Source: Marisa cornuarietis (taxonomy: Eukaryota; Mollusca; Gastropoda; Architaenioglossa; Ampullariidae). From it: a DNA stretch of 64,000 bases. This document shows, piece after piece, positions 11,683 through 25,200 of the stretch. The notes beneath the pieces are model-generated. The model was not told where the DNA came from and did not search any database. It saw only the letters and a list, made by a program, of their open reading frames with translations. The stretch is from NCBI GenBank assembly GCA_004794655.1, contig SMMW01000559.1, forward strand, positions 1,054,001 through 1,118,000. Direction: 5' to 3'. Numbering within the stretch: position 1 is the stretch's first letter; each line of letters starts with the position of its first letter. Position numbers and translations under genes: made by a program.

Positions 11683-14600
11683 ATGCCCCCAAAAGGAAAG
11701 AAAGGGAAAAAGGGAAAGGGTAAAGCAAAAGAAAAAGCAACCCAGGATGAGAAACCACCAGAACCGTCAGAAAAAGAAATAATGCTACAAAAAAAGTAAC
11801 TATGATGTTTCATTCTGATCTTCAACGTTAACACGTCATATTGATATTATCCCTATTAAAATGTTCAGAAGATATATTAATAGCTGTAAAAATTGTTATA
11901 TTACTGAAAGAACAGGCCATTTTGTAAACATATGAAATATATGACAGATGCATGTTCAAATTATAACGTTGAGGTGGGGGGAGGACTGCAGAGGTAGTGA
12001 AATCATTTTTATTATTTTTTTTTTACATATACCACAGTTTTAATAATTTAATTATTGATCAAAGTAAAGTTAAATAAATATCCAATTATTTATTTAAACT
12101 TAGGCTGGAGGGATTAAATATGCCTCATGTATTAACAACTTTTAAAGCTTGCTGAAGTTTGGAAATTCTCTAAAAAAGAATTTCTGAGTATATCAAAGCA
12201 TGTCTTTAACTTTTTTTATATGATGACTGTGCTGTACTTTATTGAATTTTTTTTTTAATGATAAACATAAGATTTTTTTCCCTCAGTCTTGAAAAAGTAA
12301 CACAAGAGCTTGAGGATTCCAAAAACAGGGTGGAAGAATTGTATCCTTTACAGAGCAATTAAACATTTTCCTTTATGGATCAGCAAGTACAATTTAGATC
12401 CTGCATTAGAAAAGCTGGTAGTGGTAGTTTTGCTTCGATCAAACAGATCTCTTTCAAAGTGAGTTGTACAAGAGGATGAAAAATGCCTAAGGTGTCTTAG
12501 GAAACAAAGGCTACCTTTTGAATACTCAAACATTTTGAAATAGATATAATCATAAGATGATGCACATGAATGTTTTAGAACAGGGTTGGAAGTTTGACTA
12601 TTCGGGGAAGAAGGGATTGATGACACAACATGCATATACTTATTCATTTCTCATTTCTTTATCCATGCACTTAGTTTTCGTCATAGTTTCATCTGTTTGC
12701 TGACACTTAAATTTCATGTATGCTTTACTGTCAGTTTGTTTGTAGTCTTTTGTGAACAACATATTGAGCTTGCATTCATACCAAGCAATGTGCTTTAAAA
12801 ATTTTATTATTGTTATTATTTATTGTTGTTTAACAGTGGTCAGCAAACTGTATTTATAGGTTCCATTTCATGAAGTCCTTAGCTATCAAACTTATTGTAA
12901 TGAAAACATTCATGACCAAAATATAATAACAATGTTAGGTCTGATGTGGTATTATCAGCATAATCTAGTGCATGTGTGCCCAACCTACGGCCTGTGAGCC
13001 ACACCCGGCCCACGAAGGTGCCTCATTTTAACCGGACACGGGGTATCATGACTGACGCAACCACAGGGTCGCCCTTTCCTTGCTGTACATACAATTTTTC
13101 AGAAGCCAAACTTTTCTTGAGACCTTTCTCTTACGCTTTGGTATATCGCTGCATAATTTCATTTTTAACGGCGGCATGATTCTGGAAAAACCGCCATGTT
13201 CTGGCCTGCAAGATTTTATATCATGTTGGGTGCAGCCCTCGGGCGAGAAAAGGTTGGGCACCACTGATCTAGTGCATATCAAAGGAGACCTCAGAACTTC
13301 ATGAAAGGTTCTTTAAAGGTTAAAAAAAAAAAAAAGAAACATTTTTACCCTTATCTGCTTTAGACGAAAGGAAAATGAATGGTTGCAACAAGAAGCACAA
13401 AAGATTCGCTTCGAAAGTGTAGGTGTTATTATTTCCGTCACATTTAATGTGCATTCTTTTTGTTGTTCATAGTCTCATATATCTTTACGTAAGGGGGTTA
13501 CAATTTTTAAATGATTTTATATAATTTATATAATTTCGAAAACAATAATGGAATAAGTGAATAAAAGTGCTCATCTCTGCTGTTTCAGAAAGTACTGTTA
13601 TTAACAGTATGTGGCCTCAGCTGTGCCCCCCGCTCCCCTTCTCCACCAAAACAAATCAGGATGAAGTATTGTACTAATGATACAAGAATACCTTTTCACA
13701 TGGGAAATAATTTAATATGCATGCTGAAATCAAAATGGAATGGCTCAATATGCATACAAATATATATATATATATATATGTTTGTGTGTCCTTATGTCTA
13801 GCATGAATATATGAGCTACATTGAAAAGAAGACCAGTAAACGCCAGACAACTATAATCACCCTCAGCGACCATAACAAGCAAGAGATTCAAAACATACAA
13901 CTTGAGCGCGAAGTCATGGAAGAAGACTTTGATAAAAGAAAAAGAGGTAAATCCATGCGATGAATTGTGAGAAGGCTTTCTTTCTTTCAAAAAGAGTCTC
14001 AAAGAATTTTAAAAGGAAAAACTCTGAAGATACATGGATGGCGAAAACACCATGGTAAATGGTGGAGCCACCCCTGCATGCATATTTGTGTCAGAAATAA
14101 AAAGGATGCAAAATGAATTTTAAAAACGTTTTCATGAAATAATTCCAGCCCTATATATTGAGATCCACAGTATGGTCACAAAAATATTACAAACTGGCAC
14201 ATAATGCACACTTCACTTCATAGACAATTTTAGTCTGAAGCAGTTTTCAGATTTTATTCACTAACATTTTTCAGTTTGTATTGCTCTGTGAAAGACTATT
14301 CAGTAAAGCGAGATCTTTATTCTGACATTTGTGAAAAGAAATGGGATCTTTCTTGCAGCACTGGAGACTGTGCTGCTGGAAAAGCAACACATGCTAGAGA
14401 AGACTATACAAGAATTACATGACCTACAAGAATACAAGGTAGGAAAAATGAGAGAGCTATATTTTTATCTTCTGCACATTTTGTTTTGGGATAAAGCTAT
14501 TGCAGAATCATAAATGTGCTGCTTTTTTATCAAAACATTGTGTAAGTAAAAGGCAAATAGAAATTTGAAGCCATGCTAAAATCTGTGTGAAGTTCATTTG

Positions 14601-16010
14601 TCTGTTGATTTTATAATCATATCTTCAGCACATGAATATATGCAGCTTTTAGCTTATTCTGAAGAAAAAAAAACATTGTTTATGTTGTAATTTCTTTTCT
14701 CAAATTTATTTGTATGAGGATATCTATGAGAAATGTTTCATATAAATCATTTCTATTCCTGTCACCAGAGCAACAGGATTTTTAGTGACTGCATGGGTAG
14801 TAAAACAGTGGAACTCTCTCCCCTTCCAGATCCACCACCTATCTGCCATTGAATCTTTTAAATCTTTTAAAACACATCTCTTCCTTGAGCACTACTCCTA
14901 ACAACAGTTCATAGAATGCTACTCCTTATTCCACTCCCTTTCCTTTTTCCGTTTATTGCTACTTCCCTACTCATCTTCCTCAGCTGACTCATGACACTCT
15001 TAGTTCTTGTTACCCGATTCCTCTTTGCATTCCTGGGTTCAGTTCTCATCTCAGGCACGCTGTTCTTTCTCTGCATGTGGCATCCGTTTACAGGGCTGGC
15101 TGCCTTGCTGTGATATAGCCTTAGTTGCTGGCTCGGCGTAAAACACCAATTAAAAAAAAATCCTCTTTGCATTTTCTATATTTGTCTTTTATTTGTCCTC
15201 GGTTCTGTTGTTCATCCTTCCATTCCTTTGTATGTTGTCCATCTCTCGTTGTCTAAAGCCCTTATGAGCATGAGTATGTGCTATACAAATCACACATTTA
15301 TTATTATTTGCTTCCAAACAGAGCCTTCAAACTGAGCTGCAGACAAAGATCCGAGACCTGGAGAAGCAGGTGAAAGAGATGCGAGCAAATCACACTAACG
15401 CCATACGGAAGATGAAGGCAGACTTTCTCCAACAGAAGCGAGAGTATCAAGAGGATTCAGATTCTCGCATCCAGACTTTGGAGAAAAAGGCTAATAAGGT
15501 CTGGCTATTTTGAATACTTTGACAAAATGCTATATGCTTAGTGCGTTTTGTCATGAACTCATCAGCTTTTTCTCATATGCATGTTCTTGCCAATCTCCAA
15601 CAAAAAAAAGAAAACATATAATATGTCAATAATGCTTTGGTTATTTTGATCTTCACAATTCACCCGATTGTTATTTCTGTTTTATTAATGCAGTATATCC
15701 CTAGATTCTGTTCATTTTTTCCACCTTAAAATATGGTTTTGTTTTCTGCTACTAGGAAGCACTTCAATGCCTGACAGATCACACCAACCGTATTAAGCTG
15801 GAAAACAGGGCTCTGCGCCAGGAACTGCTTACACTGATTCAGACTACAAGATCCCTCAATCAGCATCAAAAACAACTGGAAGACCAGAGAAGACAACTGC
15901 AACATGAGCAAGTCTATGCGAATGATCTTAGAAAGCTGCGTGAAAAGCGGCAACAAAAGTCATATAAAGAAGTCGAAATTAGCCAAAGTCTTGAAGAAGA
16001 TTTGGAGTAA
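11683..16010 (+). CDS. CCDC166: DUF4515 coiled-coil protein, CCDC166-like (7 exons)
   Basis: Exons 11683-11795, 12287-12340, 13364-13418, 13802-13946, 14359-14438, 15322-15498 and 15756-16010 join in phases 2, 2, 0, 1, 0 and 0, giving 292 residues. The protein begins with a lysine-rich stretch (MPPKGKKGKKGKGKAKEK) and is then almost entirely heptad-like coiled coil. Blocks such as RKENEWLQQEAQ, ELHDLQEYK, NHTNAIRKMKADFLQQKRE and IKLENRALRQELLTLI align in order with the vertebrate CCDC166/CCDC121 (DUF4515) family as I know it. The function of that family is poorly defined. It lies head-to-head with LSM11 and tail-to-tail with IQCE. Introns contain a hAT-like MITE and a LINE tail with a nested SINE. 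The symbol is a family-level assignment, not proven orthology. Confidence 0.82.
12971..13266. mobile_element. hAT-like MITE with 8-bp target duplication
   Basis: Terminal inverted repeats are CATGTGTGCCCAACC on the left and CAGTGGTGCCCAACC on the opposite strand at the right. Perfect ATCTAGTG duplications flank it at 12963-12970 and 13267-13274. The 296-bp interior has no transposase. Eight-base duplications and CA-starting termini indicate the hAT superfamily. It lies in CCDC166-like intron 2, about 100 bp before exon 3. Confidence 0.82.
13759..13781. repeat. (AT)n microsatellite
   Basis: A short AT run in CCDC166-like intron 3, about 20 bp before the exon 4 acceptor. Confidence 0.9.
14785..15310 (+). 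mobile_element. CR1/L2-like LINE 3' end, interrupted by a SINE
   Basis: The sequence at 14800-14910 encodes KQWNSLPLPDPPPICH and ESFKSFKTHLFLEHYS, the C-terminal block of these LINEs. The untranslated tail resumes after the SINE (15032-15160) and ends at GTGCTATACAAATCAC and a TTATTATT run near 15300. It lies in CCDC166-like intron 5, finishing about 10 bp before exon 6. Confidence 0.7.
15032..15160 (+). mobile_element. 5'-truncated SINE (family 1) with 13-bp target duplication
   Basis: The copy starts at its box-B-like CCTGGGTTCAGTTC, keeps the body GTGATATAGCCTTAGTTGCT and the tail GGCGTAAAACACCAATT, and ends in a poly-A run. Identical TCCTCTTTGCATT sequences flank it at 15019-15031 and 15161-15173. 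It lies in CCDC166-like intron 5, inserted into an older LINE tail. Confidence 0.85.
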
Positions 16011-19000
16011 TCCATGAATTTTAAGCATCCACTTATGCCGTAAAATAATTTTAGGATGTTCTTGATGTCATCTGTCACATATACACTCATATTTGCACAA
16101 ACTTCCCAGAAGTACAGACTCATACACAGCCAAACAAAAGTGATGCATACATACTGGCTTTTATTTTCTATTATCACCAATATTTATTCATGATTGTTAT
16201 GTGCTTCTACTTAAAGCCTGCATACTAGCTTTCATGGATTTATTCATCAGTGTTGTTCATTCTACTCATACTCTGAAATTTGGAAATTGCAGAAAATTCT
16301 TGCTTTGTTATAGATTATTTAAATGTCCAAAGGCTCTTACAAATAAGACAGTGAGAGGAGGCTGTGAGTGCATGCATGTGCACTTGCTTGTGGAATTATA
16401 TATGTGTAAGTGCATGCACACATACACACCTTTGTATATTCATGTTTATATCTTATGCATTCATTTAACCATGAACATTTGCCATCTTTTTTCATGTTGA
16501 CTCGCATTGATATGTCAGCTGTAAACAAACATTAATCTTGATAGCATATTTGATATAATTCATTATCCACTGTCTTGTTGTATGGAACATACCTTTATGT
16601 AAACTCTTTTAAAGGAGATACTTAAAAGCCACAAAGTTTCTGCTTTATCAGAAACAAACTCATAAACTCATGCAAGCTATCTCTCAGGAACTAAGCAAAA
16701 TTTGCAAGAGCTACGTCCATAGTGCAAGGATCTCATCACTGCTTTATCTTTCTTGAGTCAAAATGTGGGCTTCAAAGGAGTCTGCTAGGATATGATGATC
16801 ATTAATAAACTTTCACCATTAGCTCTGGTCAGTTAAAAATAATGCAGTCTTCTTATCTATGCATTTATCTCCTTATCTAGGTCTGTGCATAGAGTTGATC
16901 ATGATTCATTAGCTTGAATATGGTCCTCTTAATTTTTTACTTCAATTCCCTGACAATAAAAGGCCACTGGTTTTGTTTGAACTTACATCGCTTTATGCAT
17001 GCATGGAAACATTGGCACACACAAACACTTGCACAATACCCATCCATACATATACATGCATAAAGGTAGAAGTCACTTGCATTGTCCAGCTTAATGCATA
17101 GATAAGACACTGACAAGGAAATTGCAAGCATTTGATAGGCAACTGCTCCAGATTTCCTGCCATGAACACAAGACCAACTATTGCATGTTCTCTCCGCTGG
17201 GCCCCCATAAAGCCTTCCTTGTAACTGTAATCCAGTGCAAGCTTGCCTTCTTTGTAATTGTAATTTCACTCAGATCACCCATTGCAAGGTAAAAATGTTT
17301 TAAATGAGTTTTATATCTCTCACTCACACACACACACACATCAGAAGATCAAAGTCAGTAGAATATAACTAAAATTTTATATGTATAAACAGTATAAACT
17401 ATCTGTAGACAAAGTTATCACAGAAACTGTGCGGAGATCATTTTGTGCACAAGGCTTACACATTAGTTATTTTTGAGAAATAATATTTATCTGAGACATA
17501 ATATCTTGCATTTCACATGCATAAATTAACATAAAAGGAATTAGGATAAATTCAAAAAAGTGTAAGGTCATTTATAAACTGCCTTCACTTTTATCTAACA
17601 GCAAGTGACTCTTCATATATAAGTTAAAGAAACATTAAAGATATTTTTATGCTACTGAATATAATATTCTCTTATTTGCAAAAAACTGTTTCTAACAACT
17701 AGTGATAAGACCTAGACAATGAAGAGATATTGCCACTTTTTTGCATGACTACCAACTATCCCTTTTCTTCAGTCAATAGTGGACAATAATGAAATATAAA
17801 ACATTAAAAAATTTTAATCTTAAAATGCATGCACACTTGCACATGTGCATGAACACAAAATGATGTACAATGTAAATTTAATGTACAAAAATGAAATGCT
17901 TCTGATTGTGTGCATACATATTTATTTGCAAAGAATCCTTTCATAAATTATAATATAATAATTATATAAATTATTATTACTGTTATACATGGTATTTTGA
18001 ATAAGCCTATGTGTACATATGTGTGTATGTACATGTAGACTTATTCAAAATACCATGTCTATCATGGGTGTGCATGCTCTCCTGTATCTTTCATATGTAC
18101 ATCCATTACACTCATAAATCACTGCACATTTGCCCATGCACACAAACACACAAATGCATACAACTGTTTACTAATCCATGCTGTAAATATCTTCAATTGT
18201 AAAATATTTCAAGGCAAAGTGATTTATAGATGCTGCCTAAAAACCTATAGGCTATACATGCAAGCATCTGTACATATACCCATGCATTTATTGATCTTTA
18301 AATCTATGGTGGAAGAAAGAAAAAAGAGCTATAAATGAACTGCCAATAACTGCTGTTGATAAACAATTTGGGAACAACAAAGAGCAAAAAAAAAAATTTC
18401 AGTTTTTAACAAAGTAAAATGTGGTGTGGGCCATATCCCGTACCAAATTGAAAGAAATGCGATATATAGCTTTTTCAGTTGTCTTTTGGAGATTGGACAA
18501 AACAGGCAGACGTTTCACTGGAATGAAAATGCTTACTGCAAGTATAAATCTAAGAAGCTGGATGCTGATAAGGTGAATCAAGTAGAAAAGAAAGGATTTC
18601 CCCCATTATTAAGTATTTAAAGTGTAACATTTGTGTATAATGTCCTTGAATGAAAAACAAGAATCCTGTGCATTTTCTTTAAACTAATGGGAAAAAATGT
18701 GCAAGAAAAAGCCTAATGGCTACCTTTCATGAGCCACTGAGTAGGTAAAGTTACCTAATCAACTGGCATAGTAGTAATTCCTGAAAAAGGGTGGCACTGC
18801 ACATGCTTATTCGGTCAAAGGGTGAAACAAGAAACCTATGACGAAAATGAGAAACATTAAAAAAAAACTTAAAAGCACAAGTAAGAATCTGAGGAAAGTA
18901 AAATTTATTCATTCTGACCAAAATATGATAATCTTCATGCAGTTTTTAGACAAAAGAGTGATAATTTTCACAGGCCAGCTGTGATAGGTTAAATATTACT

Positions 19001-19227
19001 TGATTTTTAAACTGAGGCACTTTGTACAACTGTAGCAGCTTCTCCTAAACTGTGTCATTCTTATCAACAGACAGAAATAGAGAAAGACCAGGACAGATTG
19101 GAAAACCATGAAGGAGTATGAACAGACAGCTGCAGATGAACAGCCAAGTGTTCTCTACTGCTATTGTTGGACCTCAGCACAACTAGGTTCTGTGAGCCAA
19201 AAGATCAAGACCATAAAAAGATCAAAA
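16011..19227. other. Convergent intergenic region, no gene recognised
   Basis: The CCDC166-like gene and IQCE end here tail to tail. The region is AT-rich with scattered CA/TG runs and many TGCATGCA-like words. The only structured feature I can support is the hairpin at 17987-18058. Confidence 0.5.
17987..18058. other. Near-perfect 72-bp palindrome (hairpin)
   Basis: The left arm 17987-18019 (ACATGGTATTTTGAATAAGC and following) and the right arm 18026-18058 are complementary at 30 of 33 positions around a six-base TGTGTG loop. In RNA two of the three mismatches become G-U pairs. It lies between the convergent 3' ends of the CCDC166-like gene and IQCE. Confidence 0.85.
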
Positions 19228-22200
19228 CATTATGTCATCATCATCATCTGATGGCACATTGCTGGAGCTGGCCACGGGCATGTACGTTAACGACTGGCGC
19301 TGAAATAAAATGCATACACCAAGAAATATAATTATACAAAAAAATAAACATGCAAAGTTTTCTTAAACACTAAAAGAATATCAAAAAATAAAAAGGAATG
19401 GAATACTATCTTTAGTCAAGGCTGTTAATCAATAACAAGCTAATAAGGTGCAAACTGCCTCAAAGTTTAGATTTCCCACAATTGAGACTTTTTATTAGTC
19501 AGTAAGCCACAAAAAACACAGATCTTTGCAAGTAAATTTAAAATAATTCAGTATAGAAACTTGGAATAATTATGTTATTGGTCCATACTGATATCAAACT
19601 CAGCATAAGTGAAAATATACATCCATGCATAAACAAAATCTACACCTCAGGAAGTTACACACACACACACACACACACACATTTTCAAATAGTGTTCTCT
19701 GGTTATCGATTTTTTAAAATATGATATATATATTTTTTCCCCTCTTTACACTTTTATGTTCTAGTTTCATAACATGCATACTTGCCTTTGGTTTTTCTTT
19801 TGCTGAAACAAAATTGATTTGTCTTTTCAAAAATCTATATTTGAGCTAAATCATTGATTTGTTTTTTCAAAAATCTATATTTGAGCTAAATCTATATTCA
19901 TTTTAACAAATAATAATGAAGCATATTTATAAAGCACCATTTCCTAGCACCAGCCCACTCAAAGATGAAACAGAAACACAGAGTGATCTCACACAAAGGC
20001 ATGTGAGCATGATCAATCTTTGAATGTTTGCAGGCATGCGCACACACAAACACACTAAACATGTGTGCACGATGACTGTGAGAAGTTAAAAACACAAGCT
20101 TAATATATTCACTTTGAAGCAAATTGAGAAATGCACAATAATCATCATAGCAACCACTGTCATTCAAGATCAAAACTGTCAAATAATGAAGAACTTTGTA
20201 AATAAAAACTGTCACAAGATGCAGAGAAACACCCATAGAATCCAGAACATTTGCAGCCACCCTCAGAAGTGGCAAACTTGTGCAACAAAGAGAATACTGA
20301 TGAATGTAACAGCAAGCGATGATCACAGATCAAAAAAAAGTCACAGTCTGAAGACCCAAATGGAAATCATCCAGCATTTGAACATATATATTGAAGAAAC
20401 AGAAACACAGGGAAAATCCCCTTTAAAATGAGAAAACACACCCAGGAACAAATCTGCAGCAAGATTTGTAACCCTTCCAGAGATCTAGCTCACAGAAGCA
20501 ATGGCAAACAGACAGGCAGACAGTAGTTGGACGAGGAGTCTGCATCATTTTAACATGTTATTATAGTAGTATGGGAGTGGGCCCAGCACATACACACTCA
20601 CTTACAGACATAAGCAAACACATGTACAAATGTGGGTCAGGGTAGCAGAATATAACTGACTCCCCGGTGACCCTGTGGTTGAGGACGCTACCACCAGAAA
20701 ATGATGGGTGGTGGCTGCCTAGCAACAGAGGAGTTCACCTGGGTTAGTTTCTAGAAAATTCAGGGGTGAAGAGAATAAGAGGGCTGGGTGGAAGGGAACA
20801 AGGGATCAGCTGGAGAGAAAGCTTACAGGTGGGAGCAACATCCCAATGTGTAGCGTGACAGGACTGTATGTTTCATCCTGGCCAGAACTACTGTCTGGTG
20901 CAGGAATAAGTACATGAACCCAACGGCTGTGCTGAGATGTCAAGAGAAATAAGATACTCTGCAATCATCTGCCCCACCATCTCCCTAGCTACATTATCAA
21001 ATGTACCAGCAACATTATGTAGTAGCATATTCTCAAGATGAATACTCTCAAGAAGCCTCATTAGTATAACTAAATGTAGGTGGTTTCATCATTGCTAAGT
21101 GTCTTCTTAATATTATTCCTTTTCGCCCCCAGTGGAGGATAGGGCCGCAATTACACCGTGCCAGCGGACCCGGTTCTGGGCCTCCCTCCCCAGTTGGGTC
21201 CATGCCATTCCAGCTGCCTCCGCCTTGCCATGGACCAATCTTCTCCATGTCTGCCTGGGTCTCCCAACTCTGGGCCTCCCCTGTGGTTCCAGTCCAGATC
21301 CAGTCTTGTTAGATTTTTGGCCGGCTTTCGCAGGGTGTGACCAATCCAGCAGCAAAACTTATGCTTCTTGATGTCTTGGCTAGCAGATTTTGGGTTTGCT
21401 CTCTCACACAGGTCTGTATTGGAGATCTTCTTGGACCATCTGATGTTTATGATGTGGCGCAGACATCTGTTGACGAATGAATGTTTGAATCTTGTAGGTG
21501 ATGGTGTTTGTCACACGCCATGTCTCAGACCCACATAGAAGGACAGACTTTACATTTGTATGGAAGATGCAGATCTTGGTGTGCTGAGATAATGCCTTGG
21601 AGTTCCAGATGGGTCGCAGGATGTGGAATGCAGTTGAGATCCTCAAGCTTCAAGGGAAAGGTCCATTGAGCGTCTGTGTTGCTGTTAGAGGTTGTTCTTC
21701 TCATGATCCAGTCTATGATCATCAGGAAGATTGTCGGTGAGAGCATACAACCTTGCCTTACTTCAGTCATCACTGCGAAGGGGTCACTCAGCTTCCCATT
21801 GTGGATCACCTCGTCACTAAGTGTCTGCAGAGCCCTTAATTCTTTCCATAGATCAGGCTAATGATAGATCACAGTTGCCACACTGCCCACACAGTCCAGA
21901 TGATGATGGAGTTCACAACAAAAGACACAGGCCAAACCATGGACACTAAAAGCATAGTTATTTGTAACCAATTTTGTTAAAAGGTTCATCAACTTTCAGA
22001 GAAAATATTTGTATGATATATGGGCTGTCAAGATCCAGTTAGGCTGTAAATGAAACTAGTTTCTAACCTATCCTCCAAAATAAATAAAAGTACAAAATAA
22101 TCACCATAATCTGAATCTAGTATCTGAACATTGAAACTGTGATGCTTACCTGAAAGTTGTCGTTGAACTGAGGGCTTCCTGGAATGTCCTCCAGATCTTG

Positions 22201-25200
22201 TATCATAATATTCATCTTCATCTTCATAGGAATCATACCTTTAAAAAATAAATATTAACACAGGCAACTTTGCTATCTGAGTCATCTTTTTTTGCAAATT
22301 TCTTGACTGCCAATCTCCAATCTATTTACTTACGCTCTTTCACTTAGAATTACTGCCAAAAAACAAAAAAACTACATGCTCTGTGAAATATTCTATAGGT
22401 TACAAAATGCTCTTTAAAAATGAGCATGAACCATGTTTCTTTTCTACTGTAGGCTGTAGGTCTAGATGCTTGAGAACAATATATTACTGTGGCAAATACT
22501 TGCTTTGTCGCCATAAGAGAATACACTTGCCTGCATAAGTAATTGAAATGTTAAAGAACAATGGGTGGATATAAATGGAGCTTACAGATGTATAACATTA
22601 TCCTTATGTTAAATGCTATCAAAGCGCTCACACTTGAGAAACATACTTTGTCACCTAGAGATTGCTCTGTCTGACTGATGAATAATGAGCCACTGAAGTT
22701 GGCAAATCCTTCCAGGCACATCTCAAGTAACTATGAATCTAACATTTAACTCCTAAGTATTATCTGCACTAATTTTTCATAAAAACCAGTCAAATTAATT
22801 ATTGAATCACTAACCCCTGTTGTCTCATTCGCTTTATCTGGTGCCGACGGGTGTGTTGACCTTTAATGCTCGACTGGATGAGGTAAATGTCATCGTCATC
22901 ATCATCATCATCCCCTTGTAGGGACTCTTCGTCATCCCCATACCTCTTCATCTGAGCTTGTCTTGCATTATGTGCCTTTAGTGCTGACTGAATCAAGTAT
23001 GCTGCCTGCATGGCATGGTAAGAATCCAGTATTTTATAAGGTGACTCTGCTTAACCTCTATAGTGATGCATATAAATTGACAACCTTTAAATTCCTAGGA
23101 GTAGAAACAAGCTTTGCATAAGCATACATTCTTTCCTAATACCATAAGTTTTGCTCTATGCTCATTCAAACTTCAAATCCCAAATTTTTAAAGCAAAACA
23201 AAAACAAAACCTTGAATGGATCTTCGGAACATCTTTAGCAAATGAATTACTAGAATGCAAGCTTGTGCAATCAGGAACCCTGCCACAATAGTATTAATAT
23301 TTTCATAACTTCATGGCAATCATCAACATACAAATGAAGTTTTTATTGTAAATTCTTTCTTTGACATTTATTACAAGACCATAGGAGATAAAGGGTTATG
23401 ATTGCTCCTTAGCCATAGAAAGTTGTCTCCCTGATAGTGAGCTAGCATGAGCATGGTGTGCAAGGCACCCTGCTGTTCATGTGAGCAGCAGTCCTCAGAC
23501 AGCTATATAGGCAAAGCAAAGCCAATACAGCAGTTTATTTTTTGTTAACACACCACCCCAAAAACAACGGGAGAGATCAGGAGGAAGTCAACATCACGTC
23601 ACCTGATAAGTCTCAAAGAAAGAATTTACAATAAAAATTCTTCTTTGACTGATGGAACTGGTGAAGATATTCAAGCATCTGGGAATATGATGGACTGTGA
23701 GTTCTCCCATGATCCCTGCACTAATAATCACAGAGAGACCACTGCCCCCATCTCTGGACAGGACAGACACAATCAATGACCAGACTAATCAAAGAGCTGA
23801 AAATGATAATGTGTGTGATTAAAGACTGTGAAATAATAGAGGATAAAGCAAAAGAATAAAATTAATGGGGTGGCTGAGGGAGGCAAAATTTCCTCCTTAC
23901 ATCATCGGCCTCATACTGGTCATGTTTGTATGTCAGCCATTTATTCTGGATCGTCTTGGCAGCATGGTTTTCTTGAAATTTCTTCACTTTCTCATCCATC
24001 TGAAATCAACAGATCTGACAAATAGTTAAACTTTTGGTGCCTATACACTCTAGCATAGTTTGTTGAACAAACTCCAAAGGAACAAAAATGTGAATGTAAT
24101 AAATTATTATTCATTTCATCTGTACATAATACTGTTACCTTTAAATGATTAAAATGGGTGTCTACTGGTTGTAAAGGTACATTTTAAATTTAAAAAAAAA
24201 TGCCAAAAACAGGATTATGTCTTCACAAACTTTACAGTCTTTACAAGGCTATTCAGGGATGCTAATTATTCCATATAAATATGTTTCAAATGTATCTGAA
24301 AATTCTCTTACTTTTCCCAGCCTCACTTGTTAAATGAAAGTCAGAGGAAGGGAAGAGTTAAATATTTAAAGAACATAAGACAAACATTCATGCTTAGTAT
24401 GACTCATAACACTTAATTTTTTTATAAGATCATTTGCTTCAGTATCATAAAGCATATTTGGTACACACCATGCTATAGTATGTGAATCCTGAAGCACTAT
24501 GCCGGTAATGTGCATTTCATATGCAAACTCAGATATTACAGGCATAATCCATTTATTACAATTTTATGCATCCTATTCCATTTCAGCCCAGCTTGGTGTA
24601 CCAAGCTTTATCTAAATTATCCACCTGTTTCACTTATCTGCAAAAATAGCATACATTTACAAACTGTTTATAGACAGCTGCTTTGCATCAAACATTTAGA
24701 AAAAGTTCAGAACTTTCAAACAAAAAATATAAGCATGGTGTTTCTATGATTAACATTGTGAAGGTGAAAACACTGTTAAAGCAGTTGGATTAGTCAACCC
24801 ATTTTAAGCAGGAGCTTCAATGAAATGAAAGCAAACTAATGATCTAAGTCAGCGCTGCAATCAGCTCTAGTTTACCAGCAAATACACTATCCTGTGCCAT
24901 TCCTACCTTTATTCTGGTTGCCAAATTCTCTTGAGTTTTCTTCTTTTCCTGTTACATTTCAGACAAATGAATGCCTTTGAAGGTCATCAAATATTGCTGC
25001 TACTACTGTAATGAGGATCGACTGGCCTCTCACCTTAAAAGTAATTACTTTGATGTAAATACTTCAAAGCTTCTCTTTTAGAACCCCCTAATAATCAAAC
25101 AATTCAAATGTGAGTGGACAAGTTTATAGAATAATTCTTATCTATATGTCACAGAGATGTGACATGAGGCTAATAGCCAGTACAGCGCAGGTGGCCGAGC

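Noticed and set aside
20640..21040. Possible tRNA-derived repeat (CCCTGTGGTTGAGGACG)
   Set aside because: The box-A-like word stands alone; I found no box B at the right spacing, no tail and no second copy.
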